Part shown: positions 22,178 to 30,177 of the stretch, one piece after another
How the letters are laid out: each line of letters opens with the position of its first letter
Position numbering within the stretch: position 1 is the stretch's first letter
Assembly (NCBI RefSeq): GCF_018883605.1
Contig: NZ_JAHLEM010000123.1
Coordinates: 1 to 32,177 of the forward strand
Direction of reading: 5' to 3'
Origin: Streptomyces niphimycinicus
GTDB lineage: Bacteria > Actinomycetota > Actinomycetes > Streptomycetales > Streptomycetaceae
Length of the DNA: 32,177 bases
Program-made: the position numbers and the translations under genes
The notes under the pieces: generated by a model
The model's database searches: none
The model's input: the letters and a program-made list of their open reading frames with translations, nothing else
Told to the model about the DNA's origin: nothing

Positions 22178-22193
22178 GTGACACGGACGAAAC
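22178..22193 (+). promoter_or_regulatory. GlnR-type box upstream of narK
   Basis: GTGAC-n6-GAAAC matches the GlnR consensus gTnAc-n6-GaAAc exactly. After another 6 nt comes CTCAC (22200-22204), a near-match to the next gTnAc half. It lies 70-85 nt upstream of the narK ATG, a typical activator position. Confidence 0.7.
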
Positions 22194-22275
22194 CTTGCAC
22201 TCACCTGCGGGGGCGGGGGTCGGTGAGGGGTTTTCCGGGGGCCTCGGGGTGCTGGGGCCGTGGGCCGGGATGCCG

Positions 22276-22340
22276 GGGCCCGGGCACTCGGGCACGGGCC
22301 CGGGCACTCGGGCACTCGGGCACGGGCCCGGGCACTCCGG
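22276..22340. repeat. Tandem GGGCCCGGGCACTCGGGCAC repeats
   Basis: A 20-bp unit starts at 22276, 22296 (with an extra CTCGGGCA insert) and 22324 (partial). It is self-complementary through GGGCCC. It is noncoding. Confidence 0.85.
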
Positions 22341-22468
22341 GACCCCGAGCCCCCCGGAACCCCAGGGATTCCCTCATGCGGTGGAGTCGTGGCCATCGCA
22401 TACGCGACGCGAGATATCGCCCGGTACCGTACGCGGTGCACCGCCCGCCCGCCCCGCCGGAGGATCGC

Positions 22469-22837
22469 ATGAGCAGCCAGCCGGACCACCCGCACGACCC
22501 GGTGGTGCCACAACCCGCCAGCACACCGGAGGCGCTGCGCGCGACAGTGGCGCAGGTCGCCCCTGGGTCCCTGGCCGCCTTCGACGCCGAGCGCGCCGAA
22601 GCGGTGCGGCAGGCCCGCGCCGATGTGAGCGCGGCCCCGCTGCGCCGCTTCACCCGGCAATGGGCGGTCAATGTGGCGATCGCGCGCCACCCGGCGCGCG
22701 CTGCCCGTCTCCGTAAGTTGGAAGCGCTGATCGCGGAAACGGACGACCTCGTCCAGGCTCGCGAGGCCGCCACGGAGGTCGGCCGGATCCTGGACGCCGC
22801 GTTCGCCGAGGCCGGGCTGAAGCGAGGAGACGCGTGA
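22469..22837 (+). CDS. DUF6247-like protein, possible antitoxin
   Basis: This 122-residue protein starts at the ATG at 22469 after a near-ideal GGAGGATCGC. The segment TPEALRATVAQVAPGSLAAFDAE followed by RRFTRQWAVNVAIARHPARAARL resembles the DUF6247 family of actinobacteria, short helical proteins I know mostly beside small RelE/ParE-like genes. The C-terminal half is a run of helices (LEALIAETDDLVQAREAATEVGRILD). Its TGA overlaps the GTG of the next gene by 4 bp, so the two products are made together. An antitoxin role is inferred from this pairing and size; no experimental evidence is known to me. Confidence 0.8.
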   Translation: MSSQPDHPHDPVVPQPASTPEALRATVAQVAPGSLAAFDAERAEAVRQARADVSAAPLRRFTRQWAVNVAIARHPARAARLRKLEALIAETDDLVQAREAATEVGRILDAAFAEAGLKRGDA

Positions 22838-23118
22838 GCGACGCATGGCGCTGGGAGTACGACCCGGACGAAGCGCACGTCGTCGCCGGGCTGCCCGGCC
22901 ACGTGATCAGCGAGGTCGAACGCCTCGCACATGAACTGGTCGACCTCGCCGACCTGGGCGTCGACGTCGCCGATATCGGCAAGGGTCCTCAGCCGGGTGT
23001 CCCGGGTGGGCTGCGCCGTCTCGGTATCGGCGGGGATGGCTGGCTGTACTTCCTGGCCATGCCACGCCTGCGGCTCATCGTCATCACGCGCGTCATTCCG
23101 CCGTACGAAGATCTCTGA
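22834..23118 (+). CDS. Small RelE/ParE-like protein, possible toxin
   Basis: This 94-residue protein begins at a GTG that overlaps the DUF6247 stop (GTGA). The layout fits a RelE-like fold: a strand (WRWEYDPDEAHVV), helices (PGHVISEVERLAHELVDLADLG), a loop (GGLRRLGIGGDG), then a pair of strands (WLYFLAMPRLRLIVITRVIPP). The middle LRRL and the central aromatic strand parallel RelE/YafQ R-x-L and Y-x-F/V motifs, but the usual C-terminal catalytic His/Tyr set is not obvious; the end is PPYEDL. As the second gene of a coupled pair it would be the toxin in an antitoxin-first module. Function unproven. Confidence 0.78.
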   Translation: MSDAWRWEYDPDEAHVVAGLPGHVISEVERLAHELVDLADLGVDVADIGKGPQPGVPGGLRRLGIGGDGWLYFLAMPRLRLIVITRVIPPYEDL

Positions 23119-23119
23119 T

Positions 23120-24082
23120 TCAGCCCGCCTCCGGGTGTGGCAGCCAGGCGCCTGGTGGGCGGGCGAGCCAGTCGGATGTGGTGGCGAGCGTGCGGGCCGC
23201 GGCGTGGAGGGCGTCCAGGCCGGGGTGGCGCAGGTCGCGGCGCCAGAGCAGGGAGACCGGGGAGAGCGGGACCGGGTCGGTGAGGGGGCGTAGCACCGTG
23301 CCGGGGAGGTGGATGAACACCTCGCTGGCCAGCACCGACCAGCGGCGCTTGGTCACCACCCGGATGAACTCCTCGTCCCCCTCGATCTCCGGGAACGGCT
23401 CCGCCATCGCGATCCCGCGCCCCGCGAAGAGCTGTGCGGCCAGGTCGGTCCACTCGGTGGTGGTGGGGTTGCCCGCCGCCGCGTACAGGGTCTCGCCCGC
23501 GAGCGCGGCCAGCGGGATCTCCTCGAGCCCGGCCAGCGGATGGTCTTCGCGCAGGACCACGGCGATGCGCTCATAGCGGATGAGGCGGTGTTCCAGCCGG
23601 GCGAGTACGGCGGGGTCGAGGCCGTGGGCCCGGCCGAAGGAGACGTCGAGGCGGCCGGCGAGGAGTTCGGCGGCGGCCCCGGCCAGGCCGCTGTGGAAGC
23701 GGGCCACCAGTTCGGTCTCGGGGCCGAGGCGGTGCCGCGCCTCCGTCAGCACCTGGTTCCCCGTGCTCACCGGGGCGCCCACGTCCACCAGCAGCGGGCG
23801 GCGCTCGGCCCCGCTGAAGGCCGCCGCCAGGTCGTCCTGGGCCTGGAGCACCCGCCGGGCGTACGGGAGCAGCCGCTCACCCGCGGCCGTGAGGGCGACC
23901 TGGCGGGTGGTGCGGACGAACAGCTCCGCGCCCAACTCCCGCTCCAGGCGCCGGATGTCGCGGCTGAGGGCCTGCTGGGCGACGTAGAGGCGAGCTGCGG
24001 CGCGGGTGAAGTGCAGTTCGTCGGCGACGGCGGTGAAGGCGCGCAGCAGGCGCGGTTCGATGTCCCGGTTCACGCGCACCAT
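23120..24082 (-). CDS. LysR-family transcription regulator
   Basis: This 320-residue LTTR has an N-terminal winged helix at about 8-68 (LLRAFTAVADELHFTRAAARLYVAQQALS) and a periplasmic-binding-like ligand domain (about 95-300) beginning PLLVDVGAPVSTG. The start at 24082 (MVRVNRDIEPRLLRAF) is supported by the family alignment; the ATG has no strong ribosome site. It is divergent from an MFS exporter gene, the classic arrangement for an LTTR controlling its neighbour. Its stop is 1 bp from the end of the RelE-like gene, so the two are convergent with no room for a terminator. Confidence 0.92.
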   Translation of the reverse strand: MVRVNRDIEPRLLRAFTAVADELHFTRAAARLYVAQQALSRDIRRLERELGAELFVRTTRQVALTAAGERLLPYARRVLQAQDDLAAAFSGAERRPLLVDVGAPVSTGNQVLTEARHRLGPETELVARFHSGLAGAAAELLAGRLDVSFGRAHGLDPAVLARLEHRLIRYERIAVVLREDHPLAGLEEIPLAALAGETLYAAAGNPTTTEWTDLAAQLFAGRGIAMAEPFPEIEGDEEFIRVVTKRRWSVLASEVFIHLPGTVLRPLTDPVPLSPVSLLWRRDLRHPGLDALHAAARTLATTSDWLARPPGAWLPHPEAG

Positions 24083-24196
24083 GGTGACCGACGCGATTCT
24101 CGATCCTTCACCCGCTCGGCATTGACAACGGATATGCGTGAATGGGCCCGGATCAGGTGTTGGACCGGCCCCGGGCGGCCCCGGGACCGTATTGGG
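24083..24196. promoter_or_regulatory. Divergent LysR/MFS control region
   Basis: TTCAC (24105-24109) and GTGAA (24138-24142) form a spaced inverted pair around a TTGACA at 24122-24127, a plausible -35 for the MFS gene. The downstream half has GGCCCCGGGCGGCCCCGGG, able to fold in the leader. Confidence 0.35.
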
Positions 24197-25510
24197 GTGA
24201 TCCTCTTCCTCGCCTCCCGGCCCGTCGTGCCGCGTCCTTCCCGCCCCGCCTCCCGCCCCGGCGCCGCCCCCACCCCGCCGCGCCGCCGGTCACCGCTCGC
24301 CCCGTACCGCCGGCTCTTCGCCGCCCCCGGCGCGCTCGCCTTCACGCTCGCGGCCCTCGTCGGACGGCTGCCGGGCTCGATGCTCGGCGTCTCCACGGTG
24401 CTGATGATCGCCACGGTGCGGGACTCGTACGCGCTCGCGGGCGCCGTCTCGGCGGCCGGAGTCGCGGTGACGGCGCTCGCGGGGCCGCTGCTGGGGCGGC
24501 TGGTCGACCGGTACGGGCAGGCCAGGGTCGCGGTCCCCGCCGCCCTCGTCTTCGTGGCCGGGGCGACCGCCATGGTGCTGTGCGTCCACTTCGGCGCCCC
24601 GGCCTGGACGCTGTTCTGCTGCGCGGCGGGCTCGTCCGGCGTGCCCGCCCTGGGCGCGATGACCCGCGCCCGCTGGGCCGCGCTGCACCGCGACGACCCG
24701 GCCGCCCGGCACACCGCCGCCTCCTTCGAACAGGTCGTGGACGAGGTCTGCTTCATGGCCGGGCCCGCGCTGGCCATGGTGCTGTGCACGGCGGTGCTCC
24801 CCGAGGCGGGGCTGGTCACGGCGGCGGCGCTGCTGCTCACCGGCACCCTGCTGTTCGCCGCCCAGCGCCGCACCGAACCGGCGCCGGAACCGCACGCCGC
24901 CCGGGGCCGCCTGCTCCTCACCCCCGCTCTGCGGGTCGTCCTGTTGACCTTTCTCGCGACCGGCGCGGTCTTCGGCTCGATGGAGGTGGCGACGGTCGCC
25001 GCCGTCGGCGCGTACGGGGGCTCCACGGCGAGCAGCGCCGTCCTCGCCCTCCAGGCCGCCGGTTCCTGCGCCGCCGGGCTGGTCTTCGGAGCGCTGCCAC
25101 CGCGCGGTACGGCCGGAGGGCGCCTGGTGGCGGGCGTGGCCGCGATGGCCCTGGCCGTCCTCCCGCTCCTGACCGCCCAGAGCCTGGCCGCCCTCGCCCC
25201 GCTGCTCTTCCTGGCGGGCATGGCCACGGCCCCCACGATGATCAACGGCATGACCCTGGTGCACCGGCTGCTCCCGGCCGCCCGCCTCAACGAGGGGATG
25301 ACCACCGTGTACACCGGTCTGCTCATCGGCATCTCCACGGGCGCCGCGGTGGGCGGCTGGACGGTGGACCATCTGGCCCCCACCTCGGCCTACCTCACCC
25401 CGGCGCTGGCGGCGGCGCTCGCCTTCGCCATCGCCTGGTCGGGGCGGGGTTGGCTGCGGGCCCCGCTACGGTCCGTACCGCACGCACACGACTCGGAGGG
25501 CCGGCCATGA
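24197..25510 (+). CDS. MFS transporter, probable drug or metabolite exporter
   Basis: This major-facilitator protein has about twelve membrane segments, roughly 437 residues from the GTG at 24197. That start is uncertain: an ATG at 24134 is also in frame and neither has a good ribosome site. After a Pro/Arg-rich N-terminal tail the first half contains the motif A-like loop GRLVDRYGQARV between helices 2 and 3. The mid-loop is RRTEPAPEPHAARGR. The ASFEQVVDEVCFMAGPALAM segment is common in Streptomyces MFS proteins of unknown substrate. It is divergent from the LysR gene, which probably regulates it. Confidence 0.87.
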   Translation: MILFLASRPVVPRPSRPASRPGAAPTPPRRRSPLAPYRRLFAAPGALAFTLAALVGRLPGSMLGVSTVLMIATVRDSYALAGAVSAAGVAVTALAGPLLGRLVDRYGQARVAVPAALVFVAGATAMVLCVHFGAPAWTLFCCAAGSSGVPALGAMTRARWAALHRDDPAARHTAASFEQVVDEVCFMAGPALAMVLCTAVLPEAGLVTAAALLLTGTLLFAAQRRTEPAPEPHAARGRLLLTPALRVVLLTFLATGAVFGSMEVATVAAVGAYGGSTASSAVLALQAAGSCAAGLVFGALPPRGTAGGRLVAGVAAMALAVLPLLTAQSLAALAPLLFLAGMATAPTMINGMTLVHRLLPAARLNEGMTTVYTGLLIGISTGAAVGGWTVDHLAPTSAYLTPALAAALAFAIAWSGRGWLRAPLRSVPHAHDSEGRP

Positions 25511-25570
25511 CCACTCGTGGCCGTGGTGAACGAGGCCCAGGAGGCCACAGCCACATGACCGAGCCGGGTG

Positions 25571-26482
25571 TCACGACCCGTCCGCCTCCGCCAGGAAGGG
25601 CACAAGCAGCGACAGCAAGGGGCCCGGTTGCTCCTCGGGGAGGTAGTGGCCGCTGTCGTCGATCACGGCACCGCGGGTCGCCGGGGCGACCTGGCCGAGG
25701 CTGTGGAGAGGGGCCGGGCCGCCGGCCCGGCCGCAGCCGACGGCCAGGGTGGGCATCGGCAGCCGGGTGCGGGCGAGTTCGGTGAGGGCGGCGGTGTCGG
25801 CGGGGGCGTTGCGGTAGTACGCGAAGCCGTTGGCCAGCCGACCCGGCCGGGTGTAGGTGTGCAGATAGGTGTCGACATCGGCGGGGCTGATGGCCCCGCT
25901 CTCCATGGCGTGCGCGTAGAAGTGCTCCAGCAGGATCCGCTCCCGGCCCTCCGCCAGCTTCTCCGCGAGACCGGGCACCGAGAAGAAGCCGAAGTGCCAG
26001 AGCCCGGCGCGGGCGATCAGCTCGCTCAGCCCAAAGCCGTGCAGCGGCACGGCGAGCAGGGTGAAGCTGCGGACATGGGCGGGGTGGGCGGCGGCCCACG
26101 CATAGCCGATGGGGCCGCCCAGATCGTGGCCGACGACATGGACCCGGTCCAGGCCCAGTTCGGCGCGCCAGGCGTCGAGGAGGTCGGCGGCGATCCGGAC
26201 GCCCTGGCCACGCGGGGAGGAGCCCGAGTCGCCGAGGCCCGGCAGGTCCACCGCGAACACCTCGTGGTCGCGGGCGAGTCCGGGGATCACCTTGCGCCAG
26301 GCGTACCAGGTCTGCGGCCAGCCGTGGAGCAGGACGACGGGGGTTCCCGACCCGGCCGACCCCGCCCGCACCCAGTGCAGCCTCACGCCCTCGATCGTCG
26401 TCTCGCGGTGCTCTTGGTGCTCTTGGTGTTCTCGGTGCTCTTGATGTTCTCGGTGTTCTCGGTGTTCTCGCGTCGCGTTCAT
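25571..26482 (-). CDS. Alpha/beta hydrolase, epoxide-hydrolase-like
   Basis: From the ATG at 26482 the protein has 303 residues. It opens with a low-complexity stretch of seven EHR/EHQ triplets (residues 6-26) encoded by a 9-bp tandem repeat. The hydrolase core then begins TTIEGVRLHWV. HGWP (54-57) is the oxyanion-hole HGxP motif, the nucleophile is Asp120 in VVGHDLGG, and the catalytic His279 is in DDSGHYLPEEQP. Asp at the elbow and HGxP point to epoxide hydrolase or dehalogenase rather than esterase. The frame reaches 26575, but that portion is AT-rich promoter DNA. No clear ribosome site precedes 26482, and the start could be after the repeat. It is divergent from a LysR gene, its probable regulator. 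Confidence 0.88.
   Translation of the reverse strand: MNATREHREHREHQEHREHQEHQEHRETTIEGVRLHWVRAGSAGSGTPVVLLHGWPQTWYAWRKVIPGLARDHEVFAVDLPGLGDSGSSPRGQGVRIAADLLDAWRAELGLDRVHVVGHDLGGPIGYAWAAAHPAHVRSFTLLAVPLHGFGLSELIARAGLWHFGFFSVPGLAEKLAEGRERILLEHFYAHAMESGAISPADVDTYLHTYTRPGRLANGFAYYRNAPADTAALTELARTRLPMPTLAVGCGRAGGPAPLHSLGQVAPATRGAVIDDSGHYLPEEQPGPLLSLLVPFLAEADGS
26405..26467 (-). repeat. 9-bp coding tandem repeat in the hydrolase N-terminus
   Basis: On the minus strand GAGAACACC-type units (GAGCACCAA, GAGCACCGA, GAGAACATC variants) repeat about seven times in frame, giving Glu-His-Arg/Gln triplets. This is unlike the neighbouring DNA and probably variable in copy number. Confidence 0.85.
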
Positions 26483-26573
26483 GCGGGCCAGTCGAGCACC
26501 GGCACACCGGTATTTTCTTCTTTGATATATGAGAGATGAAGGGATTATTCGCGATCGGATATAGGCTTGGCTC
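26483..26573. promoter_or_regulatory. AT-rich divergent promoter with LysR-type operator
   Basis: This 91-bp gap is the most AT-rich spot in the region (TTTGATATATGAG). The dyad TATTCGCGATCGGATA at 26546-26561 shows TAT-x-CG-n4-CG-x-ATA symmetry, of the T-n11-A kind used by LysR regulators, 12 nt before the LysR ATG. It should control both the hydrolase and the regulator itself. Confidence 0.5.
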
Positions 26574-27467
26574 ATGGAGCTGCGCCATCTGCGCTATGCG
26601 CTCACCCTCTCCGAGCACGCCCACTTCGGCCGCGCCGCCGCCGCGCTGGGCATTCGGCAGCCCCCGCTGTCCCAGCAGATCAAGGCGCTGGAGACCGAGT
26701 TGGGCGTACGGCTCTTCGACCGCACCGGGCACGGGGTGCGGCCCACCGCCGCGGGTGAGGCGTTTCTGGCCCGGGCCCGGCAGGTGCTGGACCACCTCGA
26801 CCTCGCCGTACGGGACGCGGCCGACGCCGGCCGGGGCGAGACCGGTTCGCTCGCCATCGGCTTCCTCGGCACCGCGCTGGCCGCCGTGCTGCCCGAGGTG
26901 CTCACCGCCTTCCGGACCCGCCGCCCGCAGGTCCGGCTGGAGCTGCGCGAACTCCCCAGCGCCCGGCAGATCGAGGCGCTGCTGGACGGCAGCCTGGACA
27001 TCGGGGTCATCTGCGGCCCGCCGCCCGCATCCACCCGGCGGCGGCTGAGCACCCTTCCGCTGGGCCGCGAGACCCTGGTGGCGGCGGTGCCGTCCGGCCA
27101 TCCGCTGACCGGTGCCGCGTCCGTGCCCGTACGGGCGCTGGACGGCGAACCGCTGATCCTCTCCTCGCGGCAGGCCGAGCCCGCCGCCGCTGATGTGGCG
27201 CTCGCCGTATGCCGCGCCGCCGGGGTCGAGCCGAGGATCGCGCATGAGGCGCACAATCTGCACACCCTGCTCGGGCTGGTCGCCTGCGGGCTGGGAATCG
27301 GCATCGGACCGGCGGGGATGCGGCGGTTCCGGCATGTGGGGGTGACCCTGCTGCCGCTGGAACCGGCCGCCGCCGGGCTGGAGTTCCACCTCGCGCATCG
27401 CTTCGGACCGGTACCGAGCGCCCTGGGCGCCTTCCTCCGCACGGTCCGCCAGGTCCATCGGGACTGA
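26574..27467 (+). CDS. LysR-family transcription regulator (CatM/BenM-like)
   Basis: This 297-residue LTTR begins [22 protein letters not shown]. The winged helix is at about 1-60, with [22 protein letters not shown] as the recognition helix region, followed by the linker helix and a ligand domain ([31 protein letters not shown]). The opening closely resembles regulators of aromatic-compound catabolism. It is divergent from the epoxide-hydrolase-like gene, so it probably senses a substrate or product of that enzyme. It is followed by a decayed glycosidase gene. Confidence 0.93.
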   Translation: MELRHLRYALTLSEHAHFGRAAAALGIRQPPLSQQIKALETELGVRLFDRTGHGVRPTAAGEAFLARARQVLDHLDLAVRDAADAGRGETGSLAIGFLGTALAAVLPEVLTAFRTRRPQVRLELRELPSARQIEALLDGSLDIGVICGPPPASTRRRLSTLPLGRETLVAAVPSGHPLTGAASVPVRALDGEPLILSSRQAEPAAADVALAVCRAAGVEPRIAHEAHNLHTLLGLVACGLGIGIGPAGMRRFRHVGVTLLPLEPAAAGLEFHLAHRFGPVPSALGAFLRTVRQVHRD

Positions 27468-27505
27468 GCCCGGAAACGCGACCCCCGCGCCCGTTCCAGC
27501 CCGTT

Positions 27506-27853
27506 TTGTCAACGGACGGCCAGACCACCGACATCTGGAACGCCGACGGCGGCACCGCCACCGAACAGGCGTACAAGAACGTCCCGTTCTTCCTCACCGA
27601 CGCGGGCTACGGCGTCTTCGTCGACCACCCCGGACGGGTGTCCTTTGAAGTCGGTTCGGAGGCGGTCTCCCGGGTCCAGTTCAGCGCCGAGGACCAGGAG
27701 CTCACGCCACCTTCACCGTCGTACGGGACGGGGCGGAGCTGCGCGCCGAGGCCACCGGCACCTCGCGCCCTGGCGGCTGGAGGTGGCCGGCGGCGCGGCG
27801 GCGGACGCGGCGGCGGGGACACGTGTGCTGACGTTGCCGGTGCCACAGCCGTA
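27506..27853 (+). pseudogene. Remnant of an alpha-xylosidase gene (GH31, YicI/XylS type)
   Basis: Two coding fragments are joined with the catalytic barrel missing. The first (27506 to about 27703) reads [20 protein letters not shown], then [20 protein letters not shown] and [19 protein letters not shown], the N-terminal domain of YicI-type alpha-xylosidases. The second (about 27702-27853) reads [19 protein letters not shown], then, after a one-base frameshift near 27768-27771, [20 protein letters not shown] and a stop after LPVPQP, which fits the enzyme's C-terminal domain. An intact enzyme has some 700 residues, so about 80% is deleted, together with the start. No product is expected. Confidence 0.8.
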
Positions 27854-28042
27854 AGCAGGTCGGAGGAGGTCCGCTACGGTTCGGGCAGCGCCCCGAAGGG
27901 GCGCGGGGGTGTGTCGATGTGCGGCGCCGCGGCTGTGTCGATGCGCGGCTCCGCCGCGTGGGACCAGCCACGACGGCGCCGCAGTCGGCCGACGACGCAT
28001 CGCGACGCTTCCAGCGGAGCGCTCAGCCGCAGCGGCTGCGGC
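27854..28042. repeat. Noncoding repeat-like region with terminator hairpin
   Basis: A perfect hairpin, GCGCCCC-GAA-GGGGCGC at 27888-27904, is followed by two similar segments (GTGTCGATGTGCGGCGCCGCG at 27912-27932, and a second TGTCGATGCGCGGC near 27937). The phrases GCGGCTCCGCCGCGTGGG and CGACGCTTCCAGCGGAGCGC also occur; from memory these recur between genes in many Streptomyces. No gene is visible. Confidence 0.6.
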
Positions 28043-29617
28043 TCAGCAGCTCCGGGGCTTGCTCCAGGAACACTCGCGTCCGGCGTCGGCCGTGGCGGCC
28101 GTGGCGCCCCGTACGGCACGAGGCCGCACCGCCTCCGCATGGCCCCCGCCGGACTTCGCGAGCGTCACCACGATCGCGTCCTCCAGGCCCTTCACCGAGT
28201 CCGCGAGGTAGTTGTTGAGGACGACGCTGTAGACCAGCTCCCTGCCGTCCGCGTCGGTGACATAGCCGGAGAGCGCGGAGGCGCCGGTCAGGGAGCCGGT
28301 CTTGCCGCGTGCGTTGCCGGCCGCCGGGGTGGAGCACATCCGCGTCCGCAGCGTGCCGCCCACGAACCGGTCGGGTGCGCAGGCCACCGGCAGCGAGGCG
28401 TACCAGTCGGCGTACCAGGGCTCGTCGCGCACCGACAGCAGCAGCTCGCTGAGGCGCCCGGCCGCGATGTTGTCCATCCGGGACAGCCCCGAGCCGTCGA
28501 CCTGGCGCACCGCGCCGGTGTCCACGCCCTGCTTCTTCAGCCAGTCGGCGATGGCGCCGAGCCCCGCGTCCCAGGTGCCGCGACCGGCCGTCGCATAGCC
28601 GATGGCCTTGGTGAGCGCCTCGGCGTGGATGTTGTTGGACAGCTTCATGAAGGGGATCAGCAGTTCCTTGAGCGGCATGGACCGGTGGGCGGCGAGCGTC
28701 CGGGCGTCCGCCGGAGCGGCCCGGCCCAGGCGGGTGGGCCCGGCCACCCGGACGCCGTGCCGGTGGAGGGCGTCGGCGAAGACCGAGGCGGCGTAGCCGG
28801 TGGGCTCCCAGACGCTGACCCACTCCTTGGCGGTCGCCGCCCCGGCCGGAATCGCGCCGCTGACGGTGATGGTGTTGGAGCCGTGCCCGCGCTCGACGGT
28901 GAGGCCGCCGCTTCCGGTGGTCGCGCGGTTGTCGATCCGTACGTAGGAGTTCGGCGGCGTGACGGTGACCTTCGGCCGGTCACCGGCGGCCGTGCCCGGG
29001 GCGACCTCGACGATGACGCTGCCCGCGTCGTAGTCGGTGTCGGGGGCGAGGGTCAGCGCGGAGATCTGCGCCGCGTAGTACGCGGACTCGTCGTCGGCCG
29101 CCCAGGAGCGGCCCACCCGCTGCGCGTCGAAGCGGGTGTCATCGGCGACCAGCCGCCCGGTGACCTTGGTGATCCCCGCGTCGGCGACGCCCTTGGCCAA
29201 GCGGTCGTAGTCCCCCGCGAGCATCGTGGGATCGCCGGTGCCGCGCAGATACAGATCGCCCCGGAGCGTACGGCCGTGGCGGCTGCCGTCGGCCAGCACA
29301 TCGGTGCCGAAGCGGTGGTCGGGGCCGAGCAGCCCCATGGCGGCGGCCGAGGTGAACAGCTTGGTGTTGGAGGCGGGCATCAGCCGGTCATCTGCCCGGT
29401 GCCGGTAGAGGGCGGCGCCGGAATCGGCGTCGGCGACCACCACCCCGGCCGCGCCGCCCTTCAGCAGGGGGTCGGCGAGGATGGTGTCGAGGGCGTCGCC
29501 GATCCCGGCGCGGGAGGTGTCCGCACCGGCAGGCGAGCTCCAGGTGAGGGTGCAGGCGAGTCCGATGACGAGGGGCCAGATCCAGCCGCTCACACGACGC
29601 TTCATGGGTCTGCTCAT
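28043..29617 (-). CDS. dacB: D-alanyl-D-alanine carboxypeptidase/endopeptidase (PBP4/DacB, peptidase S13)
   Basis: This secreted low-molecular-weight penicillin-binding protein trims or cleaves peptidoglycan peptides. At 524 residues it has an N-terminal signal peptide ([15 protein letters not shown], cleaved near SPAGA-D). The active-site motifs are SNTK (Ser83, Lys86), SNN (about 325-327, in KLSNNIHAE) and KTG (about 436-438). The large S13 insertion domain lies between the first two motifs. The start may be the ATG at 29617 or 29605; neither has a strong ribosome site. The C-terminus extends about 30 Ala/Arg-rich residues past the usual end, with a final Cys-containing tail ending WSKPRSC that runs into repeat-like DNA, suggesting that the original stop was lost. 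Confidence 0.94.
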   Translation of the reverse strand: MSRPMKRRVSGWIWPLVIGLACTLTWSSPAGADTSRAGIGDALDTILADPLLKGGAAGVVVADADSGAALYRHRADDRLMPASNTKLFTSAAAMGLLGPDHRFGTDVLADGSRHGRTLRGDLYLRGTGDPTMLAGDYDRLAKGVADAGITKVTGRLVADDTRFDAQRVGRSWAADDESAYYAAQISALTLAPDTDYDAGSVIVEVAPGTAAGDRPKVTVTPPNSYVRIDNRATTGSGGLTVERGHGSNTITVSGAIPAGAATAKEWVSVWEPTGYAASVFADALHRHGVRVAGPTRLGRAAPADARTLAAHRSMPLKELLIPFMKLSNNIHAEALTKAIGYATAGRGTWDAGLGAIADWLKKQGVDTGAVRQVDGSGLSRMDNIAAGRLSELLLSVRDEPWYADWYASLPVACAPDRFVGGTLRTRMCSTPAAGNARGKTGSLTGASALSGYVTDADGRELVYSVVLNNYLADSVKGLEDAIVVTLAKSGGGHAEAVRPRAVRGATAATADAGRECSWSKPRSC

Positions 29618-29741
29618 GTCACGGGAGGATCCCGCACCCCGTCATTTCGCGACAGAGCGCGCGGCCGGCAACCGAAGCTCCGGACCAACGCGTCTCCTGT
29701 GGCGAGCGGGGGATGCGAACACGACGAGAGGCGGTTCATCG

Positions 29742-30143
29742 ATGGCCGTGCCCGGAGCCGATCTGCTGTGTATCGCGGTCGGCCTGCTCATCTACGCCTG
29801 CGCCGTCCGCGACATCCGGCTGGTGCGGCGGCTGCGTCGCGAGGGGCTCCGCACGGAGGGGCTGGTGGTCGCCAACATCGTGGACCGCCGGGACGACGGC
29901 GCGACCCAGACGCCGGTCATTCGGTTCCACGACCACCAGGGCTACCTGGTGGAGTTCAAGACCGCGATCCAGGGCGTGGGGATGGGGCTGGCGACCGGCC
30001 GGAGAGTGGGCGTGGTGTACCTCCCGGGCAGCTCGCACAAGGCGCGGGTGGACATGCGGCGCCAGATGGTGGGCCCGGCTTTGGGCATGACCCTGATCGG
30101 ATCGATCTTCTTCGGCCTCGGCCTGGTGATCGCCTTCATCTGA
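29742..30143 (+). CDS. DUF3592 domain membrane protein
   Basis: This 133-residue protein starts at the ATG at 29742, with AGAGGCGG about 8 nt upstream. It has one N-terminal membrane segment ([16 protein letters not shown]), a small soluble domain with the DUF3592 pattern ([23 protein letters not shown], then a V-YLPG segment), and a C-terminal segment ([19 protein letters not shown]). The function of the family is unknown. It is divergent from the D,D-carboxypeptidase gene and convergent with the TetR gene. Confidence 0.86.
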   Translation: MAVPGADLLCIAVGLLIYACAVRDIRLVRRLRREGLRTEGLVVANIVDRRDDGATQTPVIRFHDHQGYLVEFKTAIQGVGMGLATGRRVGVVYLPGSSHKARVDMRRQMVGPALGMTLIGSIFFGLGLVIAFI

Positions 30144-30177
30144 CCGTCGCCCAACGGCGCGGCGCTGCGGCCGGCCG

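Larger units (their letters stand above)
22109..22468. other. Divergent region between narK and the DUF6247 gene
   Basis: The narK-side part holds the GlnR-type box at 22178-22193. The middle holds the GGGCCCGGGCACTCGGGCAC repeats (22276-22340). The part nearest 22468 holds CGGTACCG, an 8-bp palindrome at 22422-22429, just upstream of the DUF6247 ribosome site. No gene is visible. Confidence 0.6.

Noticed and set aside
23309..24196. Upstream extension of the MFS frame
   Set aside because: Antisense to the LysR gene and without MFS character; the transporter starts near 24134-24197.
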